A model generated the notes under the pieces. The model had not been told where the DNA came from and did not search any database. It worked only from the letters and a program-made list of their open reading frames with translations. 64,000 nucleotides of DNA from Phanerochaete sordida. Its lineage: Eukaryota; Basidiomycota; Agaricomycetes; Polyporales; Phanerochaetaceae. Positions 36,297 to 46,693 of this stretch are shown here, in pieces. The stretch spans positions 361,540 to 425,539 of the forward strand of contig BPQB01000026.1 in assembly GCA_019973155.2 (NCBI GenBank). Direction: 5' to 3'. The position numbers were made by a program, and so were the translations under genes. Positions within the stretch are counted from its first letter, which is position 1. Every line of letters starts with the position of its first letter.

Positions 36297-38664
36297 TCAC
36301 AGCGCCCGACTGATCCCCTCTGCTCTTACGTTCCAGCCAGTTTCGGGAAACCCAGGTGATTTCCTTGAACTCCCGTCCCAGCCTTCAGCCATCATCGCTA
36401 CGGCGTACAGCAGGCTGCCAGAGCCGGGAAAGTATGGCGTGGGTACGCGGACACCGCCGACGGGCATGCCGACATCATCGAACTGATAGAGCGGGTGAAG
36501 CAGCCACTCTATCGCCTGCTCCGTCTCCCCGTTCCGCGCTGCTGACATGGCGAGCATAGGAAAGTCCCATCTAGGGAGAGCAAATTTATCAGCGGGTTTC
36601 GGATGTGACCGAACAACGCGACATACCCCCAGCAGTTGCTGATATTCCACGTGGTGTACGCCTTGTCTGCCGTTAGTTTTGCGATGGTAAGGTTGACGCT
36701 ATCAATGGGCGGCAGCCAGCCATGTAGGCCAACGAGGGCAGGATGGTCGTTGATGTATGTGGGATCTGTCCAGAAATTGGATTCAATTCCCTCGTACACA
36801 GCATATAGCCCATCCTCGATAGGGAGGGGAGCGAGGTTTTCTTTGACTTCTTGCCAGCCGGCGGGCGTCGACAAGCCCAGTCGCTGCATCCATGTCTCCG
36901 CCAGACTAAGGCCGTACCTCCAGTACGCAAGCTCGAAAGCCGGGTTACGAGTAACGTTCGGACTAGTGTCTTCCGCGACGACGTCTGAATCGGATGTTAG
37001 CGAGATGTGAAATGCGGGCAGGTGAGTACGTACACATCGGCGGACCAAGATCATATCGGCTTGTGCTCGCGTTCAGCCATGCGAACGCGGTCATCCAGTT
37101 TGCAGTCTCATTGACGACATCCTGCCACTTTTCGAGCGTCTCCCGGGACTGGGTCTTCCGGTACTCGTATTCAGCGAACACCAGAGGGTGCGGCTGCTGC
37201 CAAATGAGAAGCTCGTTGATCTCGCCCGGTGCAGACCGACCGGAGGGGTCGGTCATCTTGGACCACCGCGCGCCCATGCTGAAGCCCTGCTGCACTTGGG
37301 CTCGCTGAATGGACGTCTCTAGGAAGCGTTGGTACATGCCCATGGCCCGGTCAAGGAGATCCCAGTTGTTCCACAGCGCCCAGTGTCCGAGATGCCAGAA
37401 AACCATCTCCAGGTGGAATTTCCCATACTAAAATAGCGGCGCATGAGTCGGCGTAATTGGACCATGTACTAGGCAGTGGGGCAACTTACCCATCCATTGT
37501 TCACTAGGCCTGACTGCGGAAGGGGTAAGCGACGAGACTGACGGCGATGTTGTGATGAATTACCTCCTGTGGAGAAGTCTCGCCCGCTTCGTTGACCCGC
37601 ATGAGGTAGCGGGACAAGATGATCCTCCGCTGAAGCTCGTCTGCCCTCGGGTCAGAAGATCCCGTGAAGACGTCGACGAATCCACTGTCCGACCAGAACG
37701 TCTCCCAAGTCTGAGCTGACTCCCGAGCGATAGTCTGGTAAGAAGATACTGAATCTGGGATGTTACTGGGTAAGGAGTGAGAAACGGAGAAGGAAAACGA
37801 TGTCGCAGAGCCGGTGGCATGGATAGAGTAGCGGTGCGCCTTCGGGCTGTCGCGGGAGATGGTAAAGCGATCGCCGCCGACAGAGGTGACGAAGGTCGAG
37901 TTGACCAGTGTGTGGCTGACTTGTGCCCGGACTCCAGCAGGGAGTTTACTGTCAACGCGAAGGAACGTAGTATGGTTAGAAGTCATGTTGAAGGCTCCGA
38001 CGAAAGGAGCAGAGAATTTGGACGATCCGTCGTTCCAGGGGAAGTCGAGGTATACGCCAAGCTTCCCAGCTTGCAGAAGGGGAGACTCGACGTTAACGCC
38101 AACGCTACTGCTCGTTTGTGCCGAAACAGTGGTCACGGTGATCGGCTGACCCTCGAAGGTGAAGCGGCTCGTCATCGTCCCAGTCCAGAGGTCGAGCTCT
38201 TGCCTGACATCCTTGAGGTCGTCTTCCGTCATGTTCAGCGCGTTCCCGCGTCCATCGAGGAAGAGCAGGCCGACGCGTCCCAGGTTGACCCGATTCGGGT
38301 TCGAGATGAGCCACTGCTGGATCAAGGGCTCGCCATCGAACTCGTACTCCACGAGCCGCCCGTGGAAGTCCCACTCCACACCGCGGTAGTCCTCGACGTC
38401 GGCCCACGTCTTGCCGGGCGGGAGGCTGTCGTTCTTCCAGGCCCAGTCAGACATGATGGCGAAGGGGAGGAAGGTCTGGAGCCCGGTCACGTCTGCGCCG
38501 AACGCGAAGTGTCCGTTGCCGACCTGCATGGGCGTGGTCTGGCTCGGCGCGTTGCGCGTCGGGTTGTAGCGCGAGACGATAGCATGGCGGTCGATGCTCG
38601 ACGTGCCGAATGCGAGGGGAAGGAGATGGACGACAGAGACGACGGCGAGCAGCATCCTGGACAT
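36297..38664 (-). CDS. Secreted six-hairpin glycosidase-like protein
   Basis: The protein starts MSRMLLAVVSVVHLLPLAFG, a signal peptide. The first long exon (38664 to about 37562) encodes a beta-rich N-terminal domain with PMQVGNGHFAFGADVTGL, a block shared by fungal proteins annotated as six-hairpin glycosidases (GH65/GH95-like clan). A short exon SGLVNNGW follows, then YGKFHLEMVFWHLGHWALW with the catalytic-barrel Trp/His/Glu cluster, YVVAEDTSPNVTRNPAFELA, and NCWGWDFPMLAMSAARNGE after further 50-60 nt introns near 37.5, 37.45, 37.0 and 36.6 kb. The stop is at 36297; total length is about 740 residues. Many N-x-S/T sequons support secretion. The general acid is probably in the RNPAFELAYW region. 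Substrate is unknown. Confidence 0.85.
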
Positions 38665-38724
38665 CGTCGCGGTGAAGCGCCACAGAGCGACTCAAGTCTT
38701 CGCGACGTCGAGGAAGCCCGTCCG

Positions 38725-38730
38725 TATATA
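38725..38730 (-). promoter_or_regulatory. TATA box of the glycosidase gene
   Basis: TATATA on the minus strand, about 60 bases upstream of the ATG at 38664. Confidence 0.55.
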
Positions 38731-39158
38731 CTAGGCAGAGTTGACCGAGCGGAGCGATGAACGGTAGGATGCGTGTTCGGCGGCCCGGAAATCAGCACAT
38801 GTGATGAATACTTCTGAGTCCCCGTCGGTGACCTGACCACGACCTCATGACCTGGCACGGCTCCTTAGAATGGGTTCTGGAGATAGCTGGCAGGGTAAAC
38901 AAAATGTCAGACCGCGGAACAAGTCAGAAAGTAGAACTTACCGACTCGGTGGCAGTACCCGCCTGGCCGGCGGATGGTGGGTGTCGACGGCGTCGCATCG
39001 TTAGCCGTCGAAGTGACATACCTTGAAATACAAAACGCTTCACCACAAAGAGTGAGCTGCGGGTCAGATGAATACATTGTCACGAGACCCATAAGCTAAG
39101 GATACAACAACAGCAGATAACTAGTGATACACCCGAAGAAATGAAAGTGCGCGGCAGT
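38731..39158. other. Intergenic, glycosidase promoter side
   Basis: About 430 bases between the glycosidase TATA element and the DUF6533 stop. No gene was recognised. Confidence 0.4.
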
Positions 39159-40952
39159 CTACCGCAGACGAGTGCCCAATTGCTGATACTCTCGTTCGAT
39201 GGCATACACCTCGAGATCAATAGACGAGTCCGCAGAGCGTATAGTAAGCGGACGAGGCCATCGCCTCGCCCTTGTTGGTATAGATGTGAGAGGTGTGGGG
39301 GGAGTAGATGGTCCGAATGAGGGTCCAGTGTTCAGCAGGTCGTCGTCGCTCAAGACGCTTCTGCGCTTGAGCGCGTACGCCTTCAGGTTGAGGACCATGC
39401 GCGAAGAAACAACATTGACTACGGCCAGCGAGAAGCTAGTGGTGTGGTCAGCGACGGCAACAGATAATTTGGACAGGAGCGCGTACTATCGAGCTAGGCC
39501 GTTTAGCGTGACAGGGGCGAAGGCCCACACCCTGACACAGCGTCAGTCAATGCGTAGGCGAGCTAGAGCGAGTTGCGGCTCACATGAGAGAGAACGTAGA
39601 GCAGATAGTGACGGCGGCGAAGTATACCAAGCCTGGTACAGTATTAGCCGCCCGGTTCAAGCAGTCTCCGCTGGCACTCACCGTCGAGGTATAGGATGCG
39701 GGTAAGCTTGCTAAAGGAGCGGCAGTCTTCTTGGTTAAGCAACGCAAGAATGGTCAACATGAAAAGAATGGACTCGAATATAACCCTGCAGTGTGAGGGA
39801 TTGGCGTCTTAGCATATGTGCTGCGTGGGAAGAGGGAGTACTTGCGTTGGAAGCCAGGAGAACCAAAGATACCAGGGCATCTGTTAGGATCGTTAGCGAG
39901 CCAGTTTCGCAAGTGAAGTGAAGTGACTTACGGTGCCGACGCACGCGCCGTGGTACGGTTGAAGTGTAGCTGAAGTTATCGGTCAGCAAGGTTCATCGTC
40001 GCCAACGGCCTGTTCACTCACAGACCACTTCCACCGAACCAAGCGTGATGACCACCGTTGTGGTCAGGAGGTATATCGTACCGCTCACCCACAGGAATCG
40101 CCGTACCCAACTTCGACCGTTGTGTAGCGCGAAAACCCGGATCGCGACGATCGCTACGACAGCACTGTCAGATGGGACTCCGATGGCCGTAAAGATGGGA
40201 GCACACCGTGGATGAGCATGAAGGAGGCGAGGGTCAGATAGCTCTGAAGAACTGTCCATACTTGGCAGAACTAAGAGCTAGTGAGACGGAGCAGAATCTT
40301 CGGAGCGACTGGAATGTTCCTACCAGCTTTGAGCTAGGCGTGACACCAGATTGCTCTGTCAAGTAGTCGGGTCAGTCTCCGTCCGTTGAAAACTGCCGCG
40401 AACATACCGTAGACGTCGACGATGAGGATGCATGGTCTTTGTACGAAGCCGCGACTCAGCTGCTAGTACTCCTGCCAGAAAATGTGCTACTCACACCAGG
40501 TACCGGTTCTGTGCACACCAGGCCGTGAGTCACCAATTCGCGAGGCAAATATCGGTTGCGCATACCACCAGAAATATGAGGGAGACAAATCCTGGTCGTC
40601 CCCGCCAGATGAGGTCGATCTACATGGAATGAGCAACGGTGCACCCGAGCTACGGCAGTGATACATACCTCTTGGTCGAGCTATTGAGGAACCTCTCAGC
40701 GGCACGAATGACGACGACAGAATGCGAGCTTACGGTCAGAAGATGGTCGTACACCAAAGCTGTGATGCCAACGACTGGAAGCAAGAGCTCAGCGTCAGAC
40801 CTCGTCGTTCAACGTGTTCCACATACGGGTCATGGCCCTGCACGGAAATCAACACGTGTGATAGGTGAGGCAGCAGCACTAAATACGTACTTCACAGCGG
40901 CTCCATGCTCGGCAGCGGTCACCAAAGGTACAGGAATGTCGACGAGAGACAT
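39159..40952 (-). CDS. DUF6533-family seven-helix membrane protein
   Basis: The ATG at 40952 gives MSLVDIPVPLVTAAEHG. The diagnostic DUF6533 opening follows on separate short exons: VVGITALVYDHLLT (about 40.77 kb) and IDLIWRGRPGFVSLIFLV (about 40.6 kb). Further helices are LQSYLTLASFMLIH, then VVAIVAIRVFALHNGRSW and LWVSGTIYLLTTTVVITLGS (about 40.1 kb). The last exon ends NLKAYALKRRSVLSDDDLL followed by a Pro/Thr/Ser cytosolic tail, with the stop at 39159. About ten exons of 40-150 nt are needed, and several donor choices (for instance after AAVKY) are uncertain. The family is abundant in Agaricomycetes; function is unknown, although a receptor-like topology is often noted. Confidence 0.72.
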
Positions 40953-41967
40953 GTCCAAATTTTGCGTGGCACTGCGAGCAGATGGACGACGGAGCAGAGG
41001 AAAGAGTGCACAAGGAGCACAGGGCTATTGTATAGGCGGACCATATCAAGGGTGCGTTGTTGGACTCGCGGAAATAGACCTCGCCCGAAGGATGCGCCCC
41101 GTGCGAACCTTAGCTATTCTCTCATTCGGGCGGTGCCTGGCTGATTCGATGTATGGGGGCTACGCATGAACTTTCGCGTAAGTGGTGGAGATCCGCTGCG
41201 CATGGGCAGTAAACGGATATCGCGACCATGCATACAGCAAAATTTCCGGCGCCCAATGTCGAGACCTGTGCAGCCATAGATGCCGCAGCCGAAAACGCTC
41301 ACCAAGGTTGGCAGATGTCGTTGGTCGCAAACTGCACCGGTGCGCCTCTGCTTGGAGCGCAGCCGCAATCCTGAGAGTGCAGGTCTGGATTCGCAGATCC
41401 GGACGAAGGCATTGGCTTTCACCACCTATATGGTAAAGTCAAGGAACCACGCTGCACCGGAGCTGTCCCACCATTGTTCCGGACAGCAGGGTTCATCGAT
41501 GCGCGCTGTTAAGGGTAACAAATCAGGACCACTAACGATGGTACGGTCACAAGGAACATACGCCGCATTCACGAGCCTAGACAGAAACCATCACAAACGC
41601 GTCTACGCGGAGAGCCCGGTTATTGTCTGCCTGAACTCGGGGCACAAACGCAAAGTGGCGAGGATCATGCGACATACGAGTGTATGCGGCCCGTGCGGAG
41701 ACGATGCCACGCGTGCATCCGCAGAGCGATATACGCAACGCTCGGACCTGATGGCTGCGAGGCTTCGTGGCGCACGGAGGCCGAAGTCGGCTGAATGAGA
41801 CGAACAGGGCCCGCTGGCGGTACGACGGAGGCGCAGATGGACATTGCGGGCGAGGTCAGCGGCGGGAGCAAGGTCGCGCAGCGTTCGCGCCAGGCGCCGC
41901 GCAGCCCGGGGTCCTGGCTTTAAGTCTACCACGGCGCGGCGACCCCGAATACTTCGCAGCCCCGGAC
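40953..41967. other. 1-kb intergenic stretch left of ATG12
   Basis: Upstream region shared by the divergent DUF6533 gene and ATG12. Open frames at 41114-41425 (-) and 41280-41798 (+) have no family features. No TATA element was recognised. Confidence 0.45.
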
Positions 41968-42573
41968 ATGGCACCGATGGCCAGTCCTGACATCCACAAC
42001 CGCGCACTGCCCTCGGCATGGACGTCGCTCGACTCTGGGTCCAGCATGCAGGAAGCCCTCGACGCGCTTGAGTCGTACAAGAAGAAGGACCCGTCGAAAG
42101 GTGCGCCGGGCCACGCTTCAGCCGCCGCACTGCGTGTGCTAAGGCGCGTGGGGCAGTCGTCGTACGCTTCAAGGCCGTGGGCAATGCCCCCATCATGAAG
42201 CAGAACCTGTACAAGATCACGGCCTCGAACAGGTTTCAAGCCGTCATACAATTCCTGCGCAAGGAGCTAGGCTGGAAAGCGGGCGACCCTCTGGTGCGTA
42301 CTGAGGCCGTTCGTGCTTTCAGTGATACTGAATGACCCTGCAGTTCACGTATATCAACCTTGCCTTCGCACCTGCACCTGACGATACTGTCTCAAATCTG
42401 TACAAGGTGCGGAACGTGCTATCATGACTATGGACGCTGTCGCTGAGACCGCGGCGCAGTCGTTTGCTACGGAGGGTCATTTGATAGTGAACTACAGGTA
42501 TGTTCCCTTCGCCTCAACACTGTCTGGGTCGCTCATCCCGTCGCCTTCTAGTACCACTGCTGCGTGGGGCTAA
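41968..42573 (+). CDS. ATG12: Ubiquitin-like autophagy protein Atg12
   Basis: Five exons (41968-42100, 42157-42293, 42344-42406, 42460-42497, 42552-42573) close to 130 residues. The ubiquitin-like fold is readable as [58 protein letters not shown] and [17 protein letters not shown]. The terminal Gly, which is conjugated to Atg5 through Atg7 and Atg10, is the last residue before TAA. The Atg12-Atg5-Atg16 complex acts as an E3-like factor for Atg8 lipidation on the phagophore. The N-terminal tail before DPSKVVVRF is about 45 residues and probably disordered. The last exon is 22 nt. The first three introns are 50-56 nt. Confidence 0.97.
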
Positions 42574-42859
42574 TGAACGGCATGCGCACGAAGACCTAAC
42601 TTATACCCGACGCTCTCAACCTCGCATGCTACATGAATGCTGCCGAAACCTGACGGTATTTACGTCCTGCTGTACTGGATCTCCTGGCTTAATATACTTG
42701 GAACTTCTAATGGGTAGAGAGACGCTTTCGATGACCCAGAACGTCTTGCATTTGGCCTCAGTCGGTGTGCCACGCCGTAAAGGCGCCACCTAGCCCTTGT
42801 ACCGCTCCGAGATGCGCGAGTCTGCGCCCTCGATGCCCACGGCGAACCTTACTGCACAG
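42574..42859. other. ATG12 3' flank
   Basis: Nothing coding was recognised between the ATG12 stop and the FtsJ-like relic. Confidence 0.4.
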
Positions 42860-43325
42860 GATTACCGCCTTGGATTGGAACAATGGGAGCCTGTCTCGTG
42901 GCCAACCTTATGCATTACGATACCGGGTGTCGTAATACGCGCAGCGGTGGTACACATCGCCCAATCGTTTAATTCCCCAGGCGAGCATCCTAGGTCCAAG
43001 AACCGCTTCACCGTCCCAAATCCAAACAGCCTGCCCCCGCTGTGCGTCCTGCTAATATCGTCGAACACCTGCTCGAACGTTTTCAGGTGTTCCAGCCCTC
43101 GCGTCAGGCTTCGTCCATTCCTCTGCGGCATGCACTTCCGCTGGCTCGTAGGGTGCGCTCCGTAGAAGTGCGCGATGACGCAGAGACGTCACAGCTGACG
43201 CGATGTGTCGAAGAAGCGTTCTTCTAGGACGCGTGGCGGGACGACATGCTTGCGTGGGTCGTCTGCGAGCAGCTCCACGAACTCGACGATGATCGTGGAC
43301 GGCGGGCCTGGCTCGAACGCTATGT
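42860..43325 (-). pseudogene. Broken 5' copy of the FtsJ-like methyltransferase gene
   Basis: Read on the minus strand from about 43325, the DNA matches the start of the intact gene at 46694 closely: EPGPPS, a block for LADDPRKHVVPP, the ERFFDTSRQL block, THFYGAHP-like, RGLEHLKTFEQVFDDISRTH and GGRLFGFGTVKRFLDLGCSPG. Several breaks are visible: a small deletion in the region matching QQLDALLA, a stop (TGA) directly after the SRQL codons, and complete divergence after the SAM-binding motif, so the methyltransferase core is missing. It sits between ATG12 and ATG27, on the opposite strand. The relic looks recent because nucleotide similarity to the functional copy remains high along most of its length. 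Confidence 0.85.
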
Positions 43326-44800
43326 AGAGCTGTATGGGGGGAGAAGGCTAGCTGAGTGCGTCCCGACGGCTGCTCACGATGGCACTACAAGGTTCCGAGT
43401 ATGCCCCACAAGACAGCAGTTACCAATCTGATCATTTCCTTGCAGTATTTGTAGCGATAGGCATTCTACGAGAATATACTACGTGTTAAGCACACTTGTT
43501 CTATAACACATACGCCCGTTGGTCTTCCAGCCAAATCGAAATGACTATGATGGATGTTGCCCTGGGCACATCGCTTTAGACCGTCGCGTGTCCGTAGGTC
43601 AGCGCATGTGGTTCCACCTGAATGTGCTCTACTTTCATTTAAAGCGGTCCTATATGCACCTGTTTTGTGTCTTCGTTGCACTAGGACCTTTCTCTACAAA
43701 CCTCTCCAAAGACTTCTGGGACGTGATTCCTGTGAGGAAGCATTCCTGCGGCAGCGTAAAATTCGCGGGCCATCAAATCTCGATTGAAAGCTGGTCATTC
43801 AACGCGTCGATAGGTTTCTTCCCGCACCACCACTCGCACTTCCCAAATTACATACAGAGCGCAGTCAAAGGACCTCCGTTGCTCTTGCCTGCTAAACCTG
43901 GTTGAAGAATGAGCGAAACCTGAAACTTTGTCGTTGCCCAAGACATCTTACAGGTGAACATATTCGAGGTGTTCGGGGATGTATGCGCTCTTGAACGCAT
44001 AACGTGGTGCAATCGCTGTGGCTAAGTGGTCAGGAAAGAAGAGACCATGAATAGTACTACGGGTACGTCGCACGCAATGATTCGTTGCGCATATACTCAC
44101 CACCTCCGGCTATACATAAAGCATTGCGGGTCTGTTGACAGGGCCAGCAAAAGTATATGTACAGGTCGACCTCTGCTCAACGTCACTATACCTTGCTGCT
44201 TAATGTGCGCGAAAGTCCCGCGTACGGCCACCTTCTGCCCACAAGCTTCGAAAATCCAAGTTCTACTTGTCGATCGCGACGCGTCGCTAATTGACGCGTC
44301 TTCGCGCGGCCGACTTGCGGCCGACTTGGCCCTCACGACACTGACATCCATGTCGCAAAGTCTTGCATCGCTTTGCACATCTTTTCTTGCTCCATCGTGG
44401 AGCTTTAACTAGATACCCCGTTCCACTGGACACAATTACTACCCCACTTAGCCCTAAAGGTCGTTCCCCAAGACTTGGAAAGCGGCGACAGCACATGTTG
44501 GTGAGACCGTTTCTCTGTGGTGACGTCGATAGGTTGCAGGGCCGCCAAGCTACCGACTGCACCAGCGGGAGCGCAGCAAGCAGGGCTCGGTCGGTGCCTG
44601 TAATGAACCCGGAAGGGGTCCGGAAGGCCTTCTAACGCTCGGGGCCGGAAGGTAAGAGCGCTGTAAGCAGTCGGCCGGCTGGGACGATTGGTGCGGCGAT
44701 GGACCGGAGCACTTCGATCAATTGGCAGCTCCAGAGCAGTGTGCGCCGAGGTCAAGTGCTTCTCGCTATCTCACATGGCTCCTCCTTGCGACTAACTGCC
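43326..44800. other. 1.5-kb stretch without a recognised gene
   Basis: A 128-codon plus-strand frame at 43519-43905 and shorter frames near 44.0-44.6 kb have no recognisable motif, and no exon chain closes around them. The right end is the ATG27 upstream region. Confidence 0.45.
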
Positions 44801-46147
44801 ATGTCCTACGCTACTCTGGCAGTCTACTTCGTCTGGCTCTTTGCTGGGCTCGCACTCGCAGGGGACTCCGTCCGCCTGGACTCGCTCATTAACCAGTGCA
44901 AGTTCATGGTCGATGGGAATTCGTACGACCTCTGCCCACTCTTCCAGGAGAAGAAGTCGTTTGTCGTGGGTTTCTCAAAGGCTACGCCGCCGACCATCAC
45001 TTCAAGCTGGTACCGGATATCGTTCGATGGCGCGCTTGCATACAACGACTCCAAGCCTGCGGACTTCCAGGTGAGGGCATAAATGCCTCGAGTACCGCTG
45101 GGCTGTGATCAACGCGACCGCAGTGTCCTCCGGGGACATGGATTTGCATGACTTGTGCGTAACCGTCCTATTTCGGCCGCCTCTCCTGCTGATAGCACAC
45201 CTAGCCTGGAACCGCCACCAAAAGCAAGAGTGGAAGGAGGGGCACATCCTCAACACCATCCCAGTCGCGGGTGCCATGTCTCCCGAGAACAACCCCATTA
45301 TCAAGGAGGGCGAATACAAGCCGGGCGTATCGATTACTGCGCGCATGGCGCCTTCGTGGGCCTCGGGAAGCAAGAGTGGAGGTGCGTGCCGCTTCCTCTA
45401 CTTTCTCCGAACCTTTATCGCGTGTGCTTATCGTCCTGCATGCGTCTTGACTAGATGTTCTCTCCATTCGCTACTACGGCGGATACTACGTCGATACGCC
45501 CCAGTTTGCCGCCTTCCACTTCGTGTGTGAGCGCGAGCATGAAAACGTACGTCCTGCAACGAACCTGCAGACCGGCTGCGGACTAAGGCGTCACTTGCTT
45601 AGTCAAAGCTCGCGCACGCTCACACGCACGACGGCATCCACTTCTTCACATGGAAGACACCGCACGCGTGCGGCTCGCAGCATGCCACGCCTCCACAAGG
45701 CTCGCCGCCGCCGCAGGACGAGCAAGAAGAGCAGGACCTTGCGCCGCCTGCATGGAGCGGGCGGTCCGGCGCGACGACCTGGACCCTGCTACTGAGCACT
45801 GCGTAAGTTGCCTAGACACACAATGCCGCCCTCTGCTGACATCGTCTCCCAGCGCTGCCGTCGGCGTGCTCGCGTGGCTCGTCTACTCGCCGCCGCGCGT
45901 GCTGCGCCGGCGCGTGCAGCAGTTCCTGAAGGCGCACCCGGCGCTGCTGCGCTTCCGCGTCGGCGAGAGCGTGCTCGTGCGCTGGGCGCAGAACGAGGAC
46001 GTGCTCCTCGACGACATGGACGACGACGCCACCGTCGTGCACGGCGATGACGTGCACTACGCCGACGAGGAGGAGCAGATCCCGCTTAAGCCGTCCCCGC
46101 ACAGGACGCGCACCGGGCACATCACGTACGGAAGCCTCAGCAAGTGA
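44801..46147 (+). CDS. ATG27: Autophagy protein Atg27, single-pass sorting receptor-like
   Basis: Six exons (44801-45070, 45124-45154, 45205-45381, 45455-45546, 45603-45802, 45853-46147) close to 354 residues. A signal peptide (LAVYFVWLFAGLALAG) is followed by a mannose-6-phosphate-receptor-homology lumenal domain: QCKFMVDGNSYDLCPL, FQCPPGTWICMT, NTIPVAGAM, and LSIRYYGGYYVDTPQFAAFH with FVCERE. A TM helix (TTWTLLLSTAAAVGVLAWLVY) and a cytosolic tail of about 75 residues follow. The tail ends HITYGSLSK, where YGSL fits a YxxPhi clathrin-adaptor sorting signal as known at the C terminus of yeast Atg27. The protein cycles with Atg9 between Golgi, endosome and vacuole. Exon 2 is 31 nt. Confidence 0.93.
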
Positions 46148-46693
46148 GAGGCTCCACGCCCTCGACAACCCTCGGACATGTACGACCAATGTATGACCTC
46201 CATGTACAGCTATTCCCAGTGTCCTTCTTTTCGGATGTAGATTTAGTTTTGCTTTTCACGTGTAGACTCGTTCGCTCTTTCTGCTGGCTGCTGTGTATAC
46301 CTGATGTAAAAACAGGAAACATTAATGTGATTGTACCGTTGCTCGAGAACACATGCGTCCAGCGCTCGGTCGGCGGTAGTGTGTAGTCGCGCTGCATACT
46401 TGGCAATAACAACGTTCACGAAGGAAGATCATGAAGGCACCGCTGCGGGGCGCTGTGCAAAATGTAGATCATGGGTCGGAGCGGTAGCAGGGCGGCCAGG
46501 CTCTGCACATACATAGCGCAGGGAACAAGCTTTGTAATATATTGTCATAGAATGCCCATGGCTACAAATGCTACAACGAAATTACTAGATTTGCCACTAC
46601 TGTCTTGTGACGCATACTCGGAACCTTGTAGTGCTATCGTGACCAGCCGTTGGGGATGCCAGTTAGGGCACACCCACCTCGCCTTCTGCCCCC
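46148..46693. other. Intergenic: ATG27 3' side and FtsJ-like promoter side
   Basis: About 545 bases, AT richer than flanks. No coding feature was recognised. Confidence 0.4.

Noticed and set aside
37777..38760. 327-codon plus-strand frame
   Set aside because: Antisense to the first exon of the glycosidase, which has a signal peptide and conserved blocks.
43519..43905. 128-codon plus-strand frame between the FtsJ relic and ATG27
   Set aside because: No recognisable motif and no splice partners; may be a relic but cannot be supported.
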